26,407 nucleotides of DNA. Origin: an uncultured Anaerococcus sp. GTDB lineage: Bacteria; Bacillota_A; Clostridia; Tissierellales; Peptoniphilaceae. The translations under genes and the position numbers were made by a program. Shown here in pieces: positions 16,848-24,655 of this stretch. Each line of letters starts with the position of its first letter. The stretch's first letter is position 1. Below the pieces are notes generated by a model. The model saw only the letters and a list, made by a program, of their open reading frames with translations. It was not told the origin of the DNA and did not search any database. The stretch is from positions 1 through 26,407 of the forward strand of contig CABTWT010000007.1 of NCBI GenBank assembly GCA_902488555.1, written 5' to 3'.

Positions 16848-18032
16848 TTAATTATTATTTTCTTTGATTAGCTTGTAGGCAAAAGGACTGTACATCAAAG
16901 TAGCAAGGCCTATAATTACAAGTTGAGCAAGTATGGATTTTAGGGACAAATTCATCAAAAATCCTTGCAAGAAAAATGGCAAACCGCCAACTGGTTGTAT
17001 TATCGCCTTTCCTATGTATCCATATTTGAAGGCTAGACTTACTAGGATTGCCACAAGGGATGGGCCTAGAACAAAGGGTATGAAAAAGTCTTTGTTTTTT
17101 GTAAGAGGTATGCCAAAGACTATATTTTCGTTAATCCCCAGAAGGGCTGGTTTTATGCTTATTTGCCCAAGTTCATAGAAAGGATTTTCTTTCTTTATCA
17201 AAAGTATAATTATAAGTCCAATAGTTAGGCCTGATCCTGATAGCAGCAAGAAGTTACTCAAGAATGTCTCTGTAAATATATGGTCAAGTTCAAGACCTCT
17301 GGACCAATTTATTATGTTTTCGTTGATGTTTCTTATGGCTAAGGGAAGTATGACGGGATCTACTATAGAATCTCCATGAACTCCTAAATACCAATATATT
17401 TGTATAATAAAAACCAAAATCCCAAGCACTAGCGGTTGGTCAAAAATGTTTAGCACTGGATTTACTATGAAAAATATGGCAGATGCCAGGGACATAGCAA
17501 ATATTTTTACCGATAAATATGAGAGCATTGTATAAATAAGGCCAATAATTATGAGGGCCAATACTTCTATGAGACTTTCTTTTGCCCCAAAAGGGATTTT
17601 CTCTCCAAGAATTTGATCGAGAAGACTTTCGAGTTTTCTTGCAAACTTTATATTGATAGGCACAAATATTAGACTTAAAATTATTCCCATTGTACCAAGC
17701 TTACTTAGGTCAAATTCACTTTTGCCAAATAGGAGGGCTATTATGGCAAGTAAATTTATTAGTAGGTATTTGTTTGCTTCATTTCCCAAAATTATATTTA
17801 TCTCAGCATTCAAATTTATGATAAAGACAATCCCTATTAGACCAACACTTATACCGGTTAAATCAACCAAGTAATTCTTAGCTACTAAGGCTAGGATGGA
17901 TCCAACAACAGTAAGGGCAAGGAGGTTTTTTGACACTCCTTTGATAGCCTGCAAGTAAGGATTCATCTCAACTTTGCCTGCAAGCTCTAGGAGTTTGCCT
18001 TCAGCTTTTGGGCTAATAATCTCCCTTTTCAT
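16848..18032 (-). CDS. PTS EIIC, lactose/cellobiose family
   Basis: A 394-residue membrane channel of the lactose/cellobiose PTS. It has about ten hydrophobic segments and the substrate-loop motifs HGDSIVDPVILP and LGINENIVFGIPL, corresponding to the conserved HG and NEP-like motifs of ChbC/CelB. It is somewhat shorter than the usual 420-450 residues. Its ATG shares one base with the stop of the GH4 gene (TAATG), so the two are coupled. This suggests that the phosphorylated sugar it delivers is the GH4 substrate. The exact sugar is unknown. Confidence 0.9.
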   Translation of the reverse strand: MKREIISPKAEGKLLELAGKVEMNPYLQAIKGVSKNLLALTVVGSILALVAKNYLVDLTGISVGLIGIVFIINLNAEINIILGNEANKYLLINLLAIIALLFGKSEFDLSKLGTMGIILSLIFVPINIKFARKLESLLDQILGEKIPFGAKESLIEVLALIIIGLIYTMLSYLSVKIFAMSLASAIFFIVNPVLNIFDQPLVLGILVFIIQIYWYLGVHGDSIVDPVILPLAIRNINENIINWSRGLELDHIFTETFLSNFLLLSGSGLTIGLIIILLIKKENPFYELGQISIKPALLGINENIVFGIPLTKNKDFFIPFVLGPSLVAILVSLAFKYGYIGKAIIQPVGGLPFFLQGFLMNLSLKSILAQLVIIGLATLMYSPFAYKLIKENNN

Positions 18033-19342
18033 TATTTTAGCTCTGGCCAGTAGCCTTCGTTTGCTATGATTAGTTCATCCAAAACTTTCTTGGCAACATC
18101 AGCATTTGGAACTGATTGGTTTAGAGCAAAGGCTTGGAGGGCTTTATAATATGAATGTTCAAAGAAAGCATCTACCAAGAGTTTTTCTGCTGCTACTTGG
18201 GCTTCCATAAGTCCCTTATGGAAATCTGGTATATCTTCCCTTAGGCTGATTGGCTCAGCTCCCCTAGCATTGACATAGCAAGGAACTTCTACAACTGCAT
18301 CATCTCTAAGATTTGGAATAGCTCCCTTGTTTGGAACTATTAGCATAAATCTGTCATTTTTGTCATGGAGAATACTTGCAGCAATGTCTACTATATATTG
18401 GCCGTGAGAGGTTGCATCATAGTCAATCTCTTCTAGGTCTGGATTATTTCTTATAGCAGTCGATACTTCTTTGATTTTCTTATATCTGCCATCCATAATT
18501 TGATTGGCACGGGTATAATTTATGTCTGCTGAATCTACAATCATATTTGGGAACAAGTAATATTCTAGATAGTTGTTTGGCAATCTATCAGGGAACATTT
18601 CCACAAGGTGGCTGTAGGATATCCATGTCTTTGCCCAATCTGGATCTTCTTCAGATACATCGAATCCTTCATTTATAATCTTTTGGATTATCTCTGGCAT
18701 CACATCTCTTTGTAATTTTGTATCATAGATTTCCTTGTACCAGCCAAAGTGGTTGAGTCCGTAATATGTTTGGATCCAATTTTTTCTATCATAGTCAAAT
18801 GACTTGCAAATCATATCTTCTATGCCTATTGTCATATCACAAGCATTGATTATCTTAGCATCTGGGAATTTTCTTCTTACAGATTCTGATATGACAGATT
18901 CAGGATTGGTGTAGTTTAATATCCATGCATCTGGAGCATACTCTTGGATAAATCCAACAAGCTCTAAGAATCCACCCATTGACCTTAAGGCATAGGCAAA
19001 GCCACCAAGACCACAAGTTTCTTGGCCAACTAGACCGTATTTAAGTGGGATCTTTTCATCCTTTTCACGCATTTCTATTTTGCCAACTCGAATTTGGCTA
19101 AATACGAAGTCGATGCCAGTAAAGGCTTCTTTTGGGTCTTCCGTTTTTATAATCTTTACATCATAGCCTCGTTTTTTGATTACAAAATCTATAATAAGGG
19201 CCATATCATCGTTTCTAACTTGGTCGTTGTCATAAAGTCTGATTTCAGATACGTCCAAATCATCGTGGTTTAGTATTGATAAGATTATGCCAGGTGTGTA
19301 ACCACTACCTGCACCAGCTATAGCAATTTTTAGTTTGTCCAT
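18032..19342 (-). CDS. GH4 6-phospho-glucosidase, probably alpha type
   Basis: A 436-residue NAD- and Mn-dependent family 4 glycosidase acting on 6-phosphorylated disaccharides in the cytoplasm. The N-terminal nucleotide-binding loop is GAGSGYTPG. Metal ligands are likely Cys168 (ACDMTIGIED) and His198 (YGLNHFGW). CDM is the signature of 6-phospho-alpha-glucosidases (GlvA, MalH, AglB); beta enzymes usually have CN-x-P. Here Thr replaces the usual Pro. GQETCG, RANQIMD, VPNKGAI and the ending IIANEGYWPELK also recall the GlvA/AglB group. The ATG at 19342 is chosen over one nine codons upstream because GAAAGGA precedes it. The alpha/beta assignment is a motif-based prediction. Confidence 0.88.
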   Translation of the reverse strand: MDKLKIAIAGAGSGYTPGIILSILNHDDLDVSEIRLYDNDQVRNDDMALIIDFVIKKRGYDVKIIKTEDPKEAFTGIDFVFSQIRVGKIEMREKDEKIPLKYGLVGQETCGLGGFAYALRSMGGFLELVGFIQEYAPDAWILNYTNPESVISESVRRKFPDAKIINACDMTIGIEDMICKSFDYDRKNWIQTYYGLNHFGWYKEIYDTKLQRDVMPEIIQKIINEGFDVSEEDPDWAKTWISYSHLVEMFPDRLPNNYLEYYLFPNMIVDSADINYTRANQIMDGRYKKIKEVSTAIRNNPDLEEIDYDATSHGQYIVDIAASILHDKNDRFMLIVPNKGAIPNLRDDAVVEVPCYVNARGAEPISLREDIPDFHKGLMEAQVAAEKLLVDAFFEHSYYKALQAFALNQSVPNADVAKKVLDELIIANEGYWPELK

Positions 19343-19344
19343 AA

Positions 19345-21225
19345 TTATCCTTTCATAAATATTTCGCAAAATTCCAGCATATTTTTACTTTTTATAGCTT
19401 CGTCAACTAACTTTTCTTCTCCCAAAAACCTCCCCAATTTTTTATAGTATAGTTTCAAGTCTTCTTCACTATTGCCGACTATCAAGGAATACATTATTTG
19501 GATTTTTTCCCCATTTTTCCACTTGATTGGCTTATCGCTTACAACAACTACAGAAAAAGTATGGCACTCAATCTGTTCCATCATATGGGGTATAGCAATT
19601 TTCCCAATACCAGTCGAGTTAAGCTCTTCTCTTTTTATCAATTGATCTTTTATATGAGACTTATCAAGTCCTGTTTTTTGGCTAATAGTTTTGGCTAGCA
19701 AGTCTATAGCACTGTCAAAATCATCTATCTGATCTGTGTGAATGAATATAGAGTTTTCAAAAATACTATAAATTTCTGCTAGTTCTTCCTGGTCAAATGC
19801 CTTGTTGATATTCATATAATCTCTTTGTTTTAAAAGTATATCTACATAGACAATTGGTATGTCTGTTTCTATATTGAGGTCAACTGAAGAAATTATAATA
19901 TCATAACCTTCTACCGATTCATTCTTAATCCTTGTAATATCTAATGTATCTAGTTTGTTGTAGGCCCCTTGGAACTTATCTTCAATCTGAGCTCTAAGAA
20001 GTCTTGCACTGGCCTTGCCAGACCCACAAACTATCAAAATATTCTTTTTTGAAGATGATTTGTCTTCCATTGATGCTAATAGATGTAGGGCAATATAGCC
20101 AATCTCATCTTCTTTGATGATTGTATTGTATTTGTTATTGATGACACTTATGCCAATAGTTGCCAGATGGTAGGCTATGCCTCGAGATTTAATATCATCA
20201 AGAATAGGATTTTTCATCTCAAAACCATATTTCATACGCTCTAGCAAAGCTGCCAAGTGCTGACTTAGGGACAGATACAAATCTATATCCCCTCTAAAGT
20301 CATATTTGCTGACCTTATATATTTCTTCTAGCATCTCTTCGGTAAGCTCTGTTATCTCAAGAGAAATTTTTTCTATATCACCAATCCTATTTTTGCTTAT
20401 AAGGTGCATGGCAATGTAGTGGATTTCATCTTGAGGAATCATTATATCTAGCCTTTGATTCAGCTCTTCTACAATCTTTTTAGCAAATTCAAATTCATCG
20501 TATAGGATTACTTTGTTTTCAAGAGCGTTGGAAAGGTTTATAGTAATGCCTTGGTTAATCCTTAGTATGGCAATGTATATGTGAATGGTGAGGTTTTTGA
20601 CCTCGACATAGGGCATGTTAAATACTGGGTTAAAGTTTAGCTCTTCTACCACTTCTTCTATGGTATTTAAAATCTTTCTATCCTTGTCTATATCAAAGAT
20701 ATATGATTCTTCTCCTATTTCATTTTTTATGGCAATTCTTATGTCTTTTTCATCACCGATGATTTTCATACCATAGTGGGGTTTGCTTGATAGGGACAAG
20801 TTGTATTTTTCTAGTATCTTTTTTATTTTCTTGATGTCTTTGTTTACTTGAGATAAGCTTAGGTGAAATTTCTCTGCTATATCCTGTTGCCTGATGTAAG
20901 TATCTGAGAAGAGGAATAGCTTGATGATATTTTCTATCCTAAAATCTACCGAGCTATTGATTGAATGGTAATAAGCGTATCTTCGCCAATCATTTTTCAA
21001 AAACTCTGTGAATGATTTATCATCTATAACTTTAAATTTGTAGCCCTTACCCTTGGTAGATTTAATCTTTGCACCATTTTCTTCAATCAAGCTGTTAAGA
21101 TAGGCTATTTCTTTTTTGACTGTGCTAGGAGAAATCTCCAGGGCTGATCCTATTTCTTCAGAAGTATGGTAGGAATCATCAGCAGACAAGTAATCAAATA
21201 TTTCTTTTTGTCTAGTTTCAATCAT
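19345..21225 (-). CDS. PRD-containing transcription regulator with EIIB and EIIA domains (LicR/MtlR-like)
   Basis: A 626-residue PTS-controlled activator. Order: N-terminal helix-turn-helix (about 5-65), Mga-type helix-turn-helix (about 95-150), PRD1 (about 185-285; His215, His274), PRD2 (about 295-395; His323, His381), Gat-type EIIB (about 395-475; Cys400 in IVCGSGKA), and mannitol/fructose-type EIIA (about 490-626; His547 in IAIPHMM). All expected phosphorylation residues are present, so it can sense HPr phosphate and the state of a PTS permease. It most likely activates this operon when the Lac-family PTS is transporting. It overlaps the GH123 stop by 4 bases and ends 2 bases before GH4. 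DNA-binding domains mark it as an activator, not an RNA antiterminator. Confidence 0.92.
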   Translation of the reverse strand: MIETRQKEIFDYLSADDSYHTSEEIGSALEISPSTVKKEIAYLNSLIEENGAKIKSTKGKGYKFKVIDDKSFTEFLKNDWRRYAYYHSINSSVDFRIENIIKLFLFSDTYIRQQDIAEKFHLSLSQVNKDIKKIKKILEKYNLSLSSKPHYGMKIIGDEKDIRIAIKNEIGEESYIFDIDKDRKILNTIEEVVEELNFNPVFNMPYVEVKNLTIHIYIAILRINQGITINLSNALENKVILYDEFEFAKKIVEELNQRLDIMIPQDEIHYIAMHLISKNRIGDIEKISLEITELTEEMLEEIYKVSKYDFRGDIDLYLSLSQHLAALLERMKYGFEMKNPILDDIKSRGIAYHLATIGISVINNKYNTIIKEDEIGYIALHLLASMEDKSSSKKNILIVCGSGKASARLLRAQIEDKFQGAYNKLDTLDITRIKNESVEGYDIIISSVDLNIETDIPIVYVDILLKQRDYMNINKAFDQEELAEIYSIFENSIFIHTDQIDDFDSAIDLLAKTISQKTGLDKSHIKDQLIKREELNSTGIGKIAIPHMMEQIECHTFSVVVVSDKPIKWKNGEKIQIMYSLIVGNSEEDLKLYYKKLGRFLGEEKLVDEAIKSKNMLEFCEIFMKG

Positions 21226-22913
21226 AAGTCTAGCTTCTTGCTATATTCATAAATAGCATTATAAATATCTATAACTTCGTTGTATAGGTCGTCTCTAACC
21301 TTTTCGTCAGCTTCTTTTGTATTCATAGAAGTAGTTATATAGGCTTTTGGATTCATAGCTTTAACTTTTGAAATAAATTCATTTTTGTCATCTTCATCCA
21401 AGTTTTCTACTAGGTAGTTAATCTTACCTAGCATAGTCCTTGCATATCTTAAATGTTCAAATCTTGGTGATGTGCGTGGCTTTTTAACTTTCTGATCTTT
21501 ATCTGCAGGATAGATCAAAAATGTATCTCCTGCTTCCCACCACCAATGGCTGGTATCTTCTAGTGGTTCTTTGACCCAAGCATCCAGAGCCCATCTCAAA
21601 TATCCATTTGCATTTATAGAATTTGCATAAAGGATAGTCCAATCACTTTCAATTGGCATAGATCTGGCAAAAGAATTTGGATACATACCTGTACAAGTAT
21701 AGATTGTCGTAAGTTTGTCCCCACGTTTGTCTATATAAGCCTTGTTTTCATCGTTAATATCTACAAAGCCAAAAGATATATCATCAAGCCTATCGTATAT
21801 ATCTACATAACCAGGCTTATATCCCAATTGACTGGCGATTTTTAGAGTCTTGCCGTCCTTGTTTTTATGTTTGGATAAAACATTTAGGACTGCTTCTAAT
21901 ATGTCTGGGCTTCTCTCGTCTACTGCTATATAGGTGATGTCAAAGTATCCCTTTAAATCCAAATGGTCTATAAAGATATCCAAGAAATAATCCCAATACT
22001 CTTCCCATTCTTTACTTCCTGGCTTGAGCCCTAAAACCAATCCCTCATCTTTTCTGTCATTTTCATACCAATCAGCCAAGGAAAAAGCCATAATCTGCTC
22101 ATCTATGCCTTCCTCAAGAGCCAAGTCTACGTAAGTGTCAAAATAGGTGAAGTCATAAGTAACTTCCCCATCTTTGGTAATTTCTCTTACCATGGATGGA
22201 TATTTGTCATAGGTCTGCTGGTACCAAGGGTCATCTACAATGGTTGTAGTGATGGAATTGCCACCAATAGACTTATAAACTCTTAGGTGTTCTCTTAATA
22301 TGTCTAGATGTTTTTCTTTAAAAAGTTCGTCATCGGAAATCCCATAGTATCTAGCCACTGTAAAAGGATACTGCCAGAGGTTTATAGCAAAGTCATTTTT
22401 ATCGGCTTCTAGGTCTATTACTTCAACTTCTATTGGGAGACTAAGATTAGTTCCTTTAATACTTATGTCGCCCTTATAAATTCCTGGCTTAGCATCTGAT
22501 TTTATAAAGATATAAAATCCTCTCAAGCTGTTTTCTTCAAGGTCTGTTTTCTTAGTGTAATCCAATATATCTGGGATATTTTCCTTTGGAAAATCTGGCA
22601 AAACTCCCCATTCATAGCCAACACCTACAGAACATAGGGTATCCTTGGTAAATCTAATCTCTATATTTTCCTTTTTTATAGTATTTGACCCACAGATCAA
22701 ATCGCTTACTTCTATTTCAATAGCAATAGGAGTAGTTGACTTGTTTACTATTACATATTGGCCCATGTAATAGTCATTTTTGTAAAGGAATTTCTTCCTA
22801 TCTTCAAAATCAAAATCTTTTTCTTTGTACTTATAAAAGTCTCTTTTCAAATAATGCTTACCAAAGTTTCCTTCAAAAAATAGCAAATTGTCATTTTCAA
22901 TATAGTTAGTCAT
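21222..22913 (-). CDS. GH123/DUF4091-family glycoside hydrolase
   Basis: A 563-residue protein with an N-terminal beta-sandwich (about 45-168) and a TIM-barrel-like catalytic region (about 172-520, including the DUF4091 region). The adjacent pair Asp332-Glu333 in AVDERSPD matches the catalytic Asp-Glu pair of GH123 beta-N-acetylgalactosaminidases, which use substrate-assisted catalysis. Many aromatic residues line the predicted site (WWWEAGD near the C-terminal third). It has no signal peptide, so it would act on imported glycans, unlike secreted members. GAAGGTC precedes the ATG; it starts 2 bases after YesL and overlaps the PRD regulator. Removal of beta-linked HexNAc is the best guess; many DUF4091 proteins are uncharacterised. 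Confidence 0.75.
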   Translation of the reverse strand: MTNYIENDNLLFFEGNFGKHYLKRDFYKYKEKDFDFEDRKKFLYKNDYYMGQYVIVNKSTTPIAIEIEVSDLICGSNTIKKENIEIRFTKDTLCSVGVGYEWGVLPDFPKENIPDILDYTKKTDLEENSLRGFYIFIKSDAKPGIYKGDISIKGTNLSLPIEVEVIDLEADKNDFAINLWQYPFTVARYYGISDDELFKEKHLDILREHLRVYKSIGGNSITTTIVDDPWYQQTYDKYPSMVREITKDGEVTYDFTYFDTYVDLALEEGIDEQIMAFSLADWYENDRKDEGLVLGLKPGSKEWEEYWDYFLDIFIDHLDLKGYFDITYIAVDERSPDILEAVLNVLSKHKNKDGKTLKIASQLGYKPGYVDIYDRLDDISFGFVDINDENKAYIDKRGDKLTTIYTCTGMYPNSFARSMPIESDWTILYANSINANGYLRWALDAWVKEPLEDTSHWWWEAGDTFLIYPADKDQKVKKPRTSPRFEHLRYARTMLGKINYLVENLDEDDKNEFISKVKAMNPKAYITTSMNTKEADEKVRDDLYNEVIDIYNAIYEYSKKLDL

Positions 22914-22914
22914 A

Positions 22915-23577
22915 TTATTCTGACCTTCTTTCTACGTTAAAAATCATATTTGTAATAGATCTCTTAGCTAAAATATTTTTGTAATAATAGTAGGTAAATT
23001 CCAAAACTATGCCTGGAAATAATATCAAAATAAGGATAAAGGCAAATTTGTATAGGGCATAGCCAACAATGCCTATAACTATAGTCATTAATAGAAAATC
23101 TACAATATTTACAATAATTATTGAAACAGAATTTTTAATAAGCTCTTTTTTGGACAAATCATACTTGGTATCCAAAAATGAAGACAGTAGTAGTGTGTGA
23201 ATATAAATAAAATATAAAATAATACCGATGTAAAAAGCACCAGTATGAATAGGAGTGTCAATCATATAGAAATATATGATATCGACAAAGCCAATAAAAA
23301 TAAGGGCAGTCGTGCCTATAGAGCGAAGATAGGTCTTTTTAAAATTAACTTTGAAATTAGAAATATAAGTTTTGAAAATCCTTACTTTTTCCCTGTATGT
23401 GGCTTGGTACATCTTATCTATCACTTGGTAGGATGTTTCCAAAGACCCTATATGGCTTAAGAAAAACAAACCAATAACAAGGCTTATAAGGTGCATGATT
23501 GATATTGCCATAAAATAATATAATCTTTCAATAAATACGCTGACTTTAACGCGTCTTTTAAATCTTTGAGCAAGCAC
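22915..23577 (-). CDS. YesL/DUF624 family membrane protein
   Basis: A 220-residue protein with about five hydrophobic segments (starting near residues 17-45, 85-105, 110-130, 150-170 and 172-200). It contains FKTYISNFKVNFKKTYL, which resembles the basic loop of YesL/DUF624 proteins. Their function is not established, but their genes commonly sit beside LplABC-type sugar transporters, as here. The start is taken as GTG at 23577, because AAAGGTGG lies 7 bases before it; a TTG six codons upstream would place this ribosome site inside the gene. First gene of the block, about 65 bases after the predicted transcription start. Confidence 0.75.
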   Translation of the reverse strand: MLAQRFKRRVKVSVFIERLYYFMAISIMHLISLVIGLFFLSHIGSLETSYQVIDKMYQATYREKVRIFKTYISNFKVNFKKTYLRSIGTTALIFIGFVDIIYFYMIDTPIHTGAFYIGIILYFIYIHTLLLSSFLDTKYDLSKKELIKNSVSIIIVNIVDFLLMTIVIGIVGYALYKFAFILILILFPGIVLEFTYYYYKNILAKRSITNMIFNVERRSE

Positions 23578-23649
23578 TATAAGACCACCTTTCAAATTAC
23601 AGTATCTTTAGTTCTTAGTTTGCAAATTTTAGGTATTTTTCTAAACTTG

Positions 23650-23678
23650 ATTATAATATATAAGAATAAAAAGTTCCA
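23650..23678 (-). promoter_or_regulatory. Promoter of the glycan operon
   Basis: On the minus strand a perfect TATAAT (23650-23655) lies 17 bases from a weak -35 box, TGGAAC (23673-23678). A weak -35 fits a promoter needing an activator, which would suit the PRD regulator. The predicted leader is about 65 bases with no visible antiterminator hairpin. Confidence 0.6.
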
Positions 23679-23728
23679 CCTATTATTTTCCACTTGCCAA
23701 GTTTATAAGGTAGGTATAACGTTTCCAC
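23674..23728 (-). repeat. Three GTGGAA direct repeats upstream of the operon promoter
   Basis: On the minus strand GTGGAA occurs at 23674-23679 (overlapping the -35), 23688-23693 and 23723-23728, in the same orientation. The outermost copy lies in TGGAAACGTTATAC (23714-23727), which resembles a CcpA cre site only in one half. They are candidates for activator binding sites; the bound protein is unknown. Confidence 0.4.
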
Positions 23729-23737
23729 TTTATAATT

Positions 23738-23770
23738 TTTACCAAAAATTTACCAAAATTTTACAATTTT
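23738..23770. repeat. Three tandem 11-base repeats in the divergent promoter region
   Basis: TTTACCAAAAA (23738-23748), TTTACCAAAAT (23749-23759) and the more diverged TTTACAATTTT (23760-23770) follow each other with an exact 11-base period, about one helical turn. They lie just upstream of the rightward promoter and about 60 bases upstream of the leftward -35. They suggest a cooperative binding site or phased A-tract bend. Confidence 0.5.
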
Positions 23771-23778
23771 ATAGATAT

Positions 23779-23806
23779 TTGAAAATCTACTAATATTTTG
23801 TATATT
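23779..23806 (+). promoter_or_regulatory. Promoter of the HAD-phosphofructokinase unit
   Basis: TTGAAA (23779-23784) lies 16 bases from TATATT (23801-23806); TATTAT (23803-23808) at 18 bases is an alternative -10. A strong ribosome site AGGAGG (23824-23829) and the HAD start codon follow. Confidence 0.5.
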
Positions 23807-23833
23807 ATCTATTGAAAGATAAAAGGAGGGATT

Positions 23834-24655
23834 ATGGCAAAAATCATTGCACTTGACATTGATGGAACGCTTCTAAATAGCCAAGGAGAGATTACAGATA
23901 GAACAAAAAAAGCTCTGGAAGATGCTCTCAAAGAAGGAAATATAGTAGTTATTGCTTCCGGCAGGGACCCAAAGGGTGTTTTTCAATATGCAAAAATGCT
24001 TAAATTAGATGAATACGACGGTTTGCTTTCAAACTACAATGGCGCTAGAATCACAAATTATGAAAGTATGGAAATTATCATAAATCATACTTTGGATCTA
24101 GATGATATGAAAGAGCTTTTAGAATTTTCTGAAGACCTTGATGATATGAATTACACCATATACTATGATGGAAAATGTTATACCAATTCTATGGATACCT
24201 ACCGCTTGGAAGACACTCAAAGCAAGAACGATATGGAATTAATCTATGATCCAGACCTTAGCTATAATGTAGACTTTAGGCCAAACAATGTTTTATTTGC
24301 CTGCCATCCTGACAAAATATCTGAGCCACTAAATAAAATCCATGATAAATTTTCTGACAAATTCACCCTGGTAAAGTCAACTCCATACTATTATGAAGTT
24401 ATGCCAAAGGGAGTCAGCAAGGGCGAGAGTCTAAAGGAAATAGCCAAATATTACGACATTGCTATGGAAGATGTCATTGCCTTTGGTGATGAGGACAATG
24501 ATTTATCCATGATTGAAGCTGCAGGAGTTGGAGTTGTCATGGCAAATGGTTCAAAAGCCATGCTTGAAGCAGCCGATTATGTGACCTTATCCAATGATGA
24601 AGATGGAATAGCTGATTACTTAGAAAAATTTGTCTTAAAGAAAGAGGAAAATTAA
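23834..24655 (+). CDS. Cof-type HAD-IIB family phosphatase
   Basis: A 273-residue HAD-superfamily phosphatase of the Cof subfamily. Motif I is DIDGTLL (nucleophile Asp8, acid/base Asp10), motif II is the Ser of IASGRD, and motif IV is GDEDNDLSMI. The cap domain between them (about 85-195) is of type C2B. Known relatives dephosphorylate sugar phosphates or FMN-like molecules with broad specificity; the substrate here is unknown. AGGAGG precedes the ATG. Its stop shares one base with the phosphofructokinase start (TAATG), so the pair is co-translated, which suggests a role in sugar-phosphate balance. It is divergent from the glycan operon and may share regulation. Confidence 0.92.
   Translation: MAKIIALDIDGTLLNSQGEITDRTKKALEDALKEGNIVVIASGRDPKGVFQYAKMLKLDEYDGLLSNYNGARITNYESMEIIINHTLDLDDMKELLEFSEDLDDMNYTIYYDGKCYTNSMDTYRLEDTQSKNDMELIYDPDLSYNVDFRPNNVLFACHPDKISEPLNKIHDKFSDKFTLVKSTPYYYEVMPKGVSKGESLKEIAKYYDIAMEDVIAFGDEDNDLSMIEAAGVGVVMANGSKAMLEAADYVTLSNDEDGIADYLEKFVLKKEEN

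Noticed and set aside
23578..23650. RNA antiterminator or riboswitch in the operon leader
   Set aside because: The leader of about 65 bases has no terminator hairpin or recognisable RAT-like or riboswitch structure, and the PRD protein has DNA-binding domains.
23714..23727. CcpA cre site
   Set aside because: The 14-base stretch matches the consensus in one half and around the central CG, but fails at three key positions; recorded only as a weak resemblance.
23738..23770. CRISPR-like or satellite array from the tandem repeats
   Set aside because: Only three 11-base units with no spacers, and no cas genes nearby; binding sites are a better reading.
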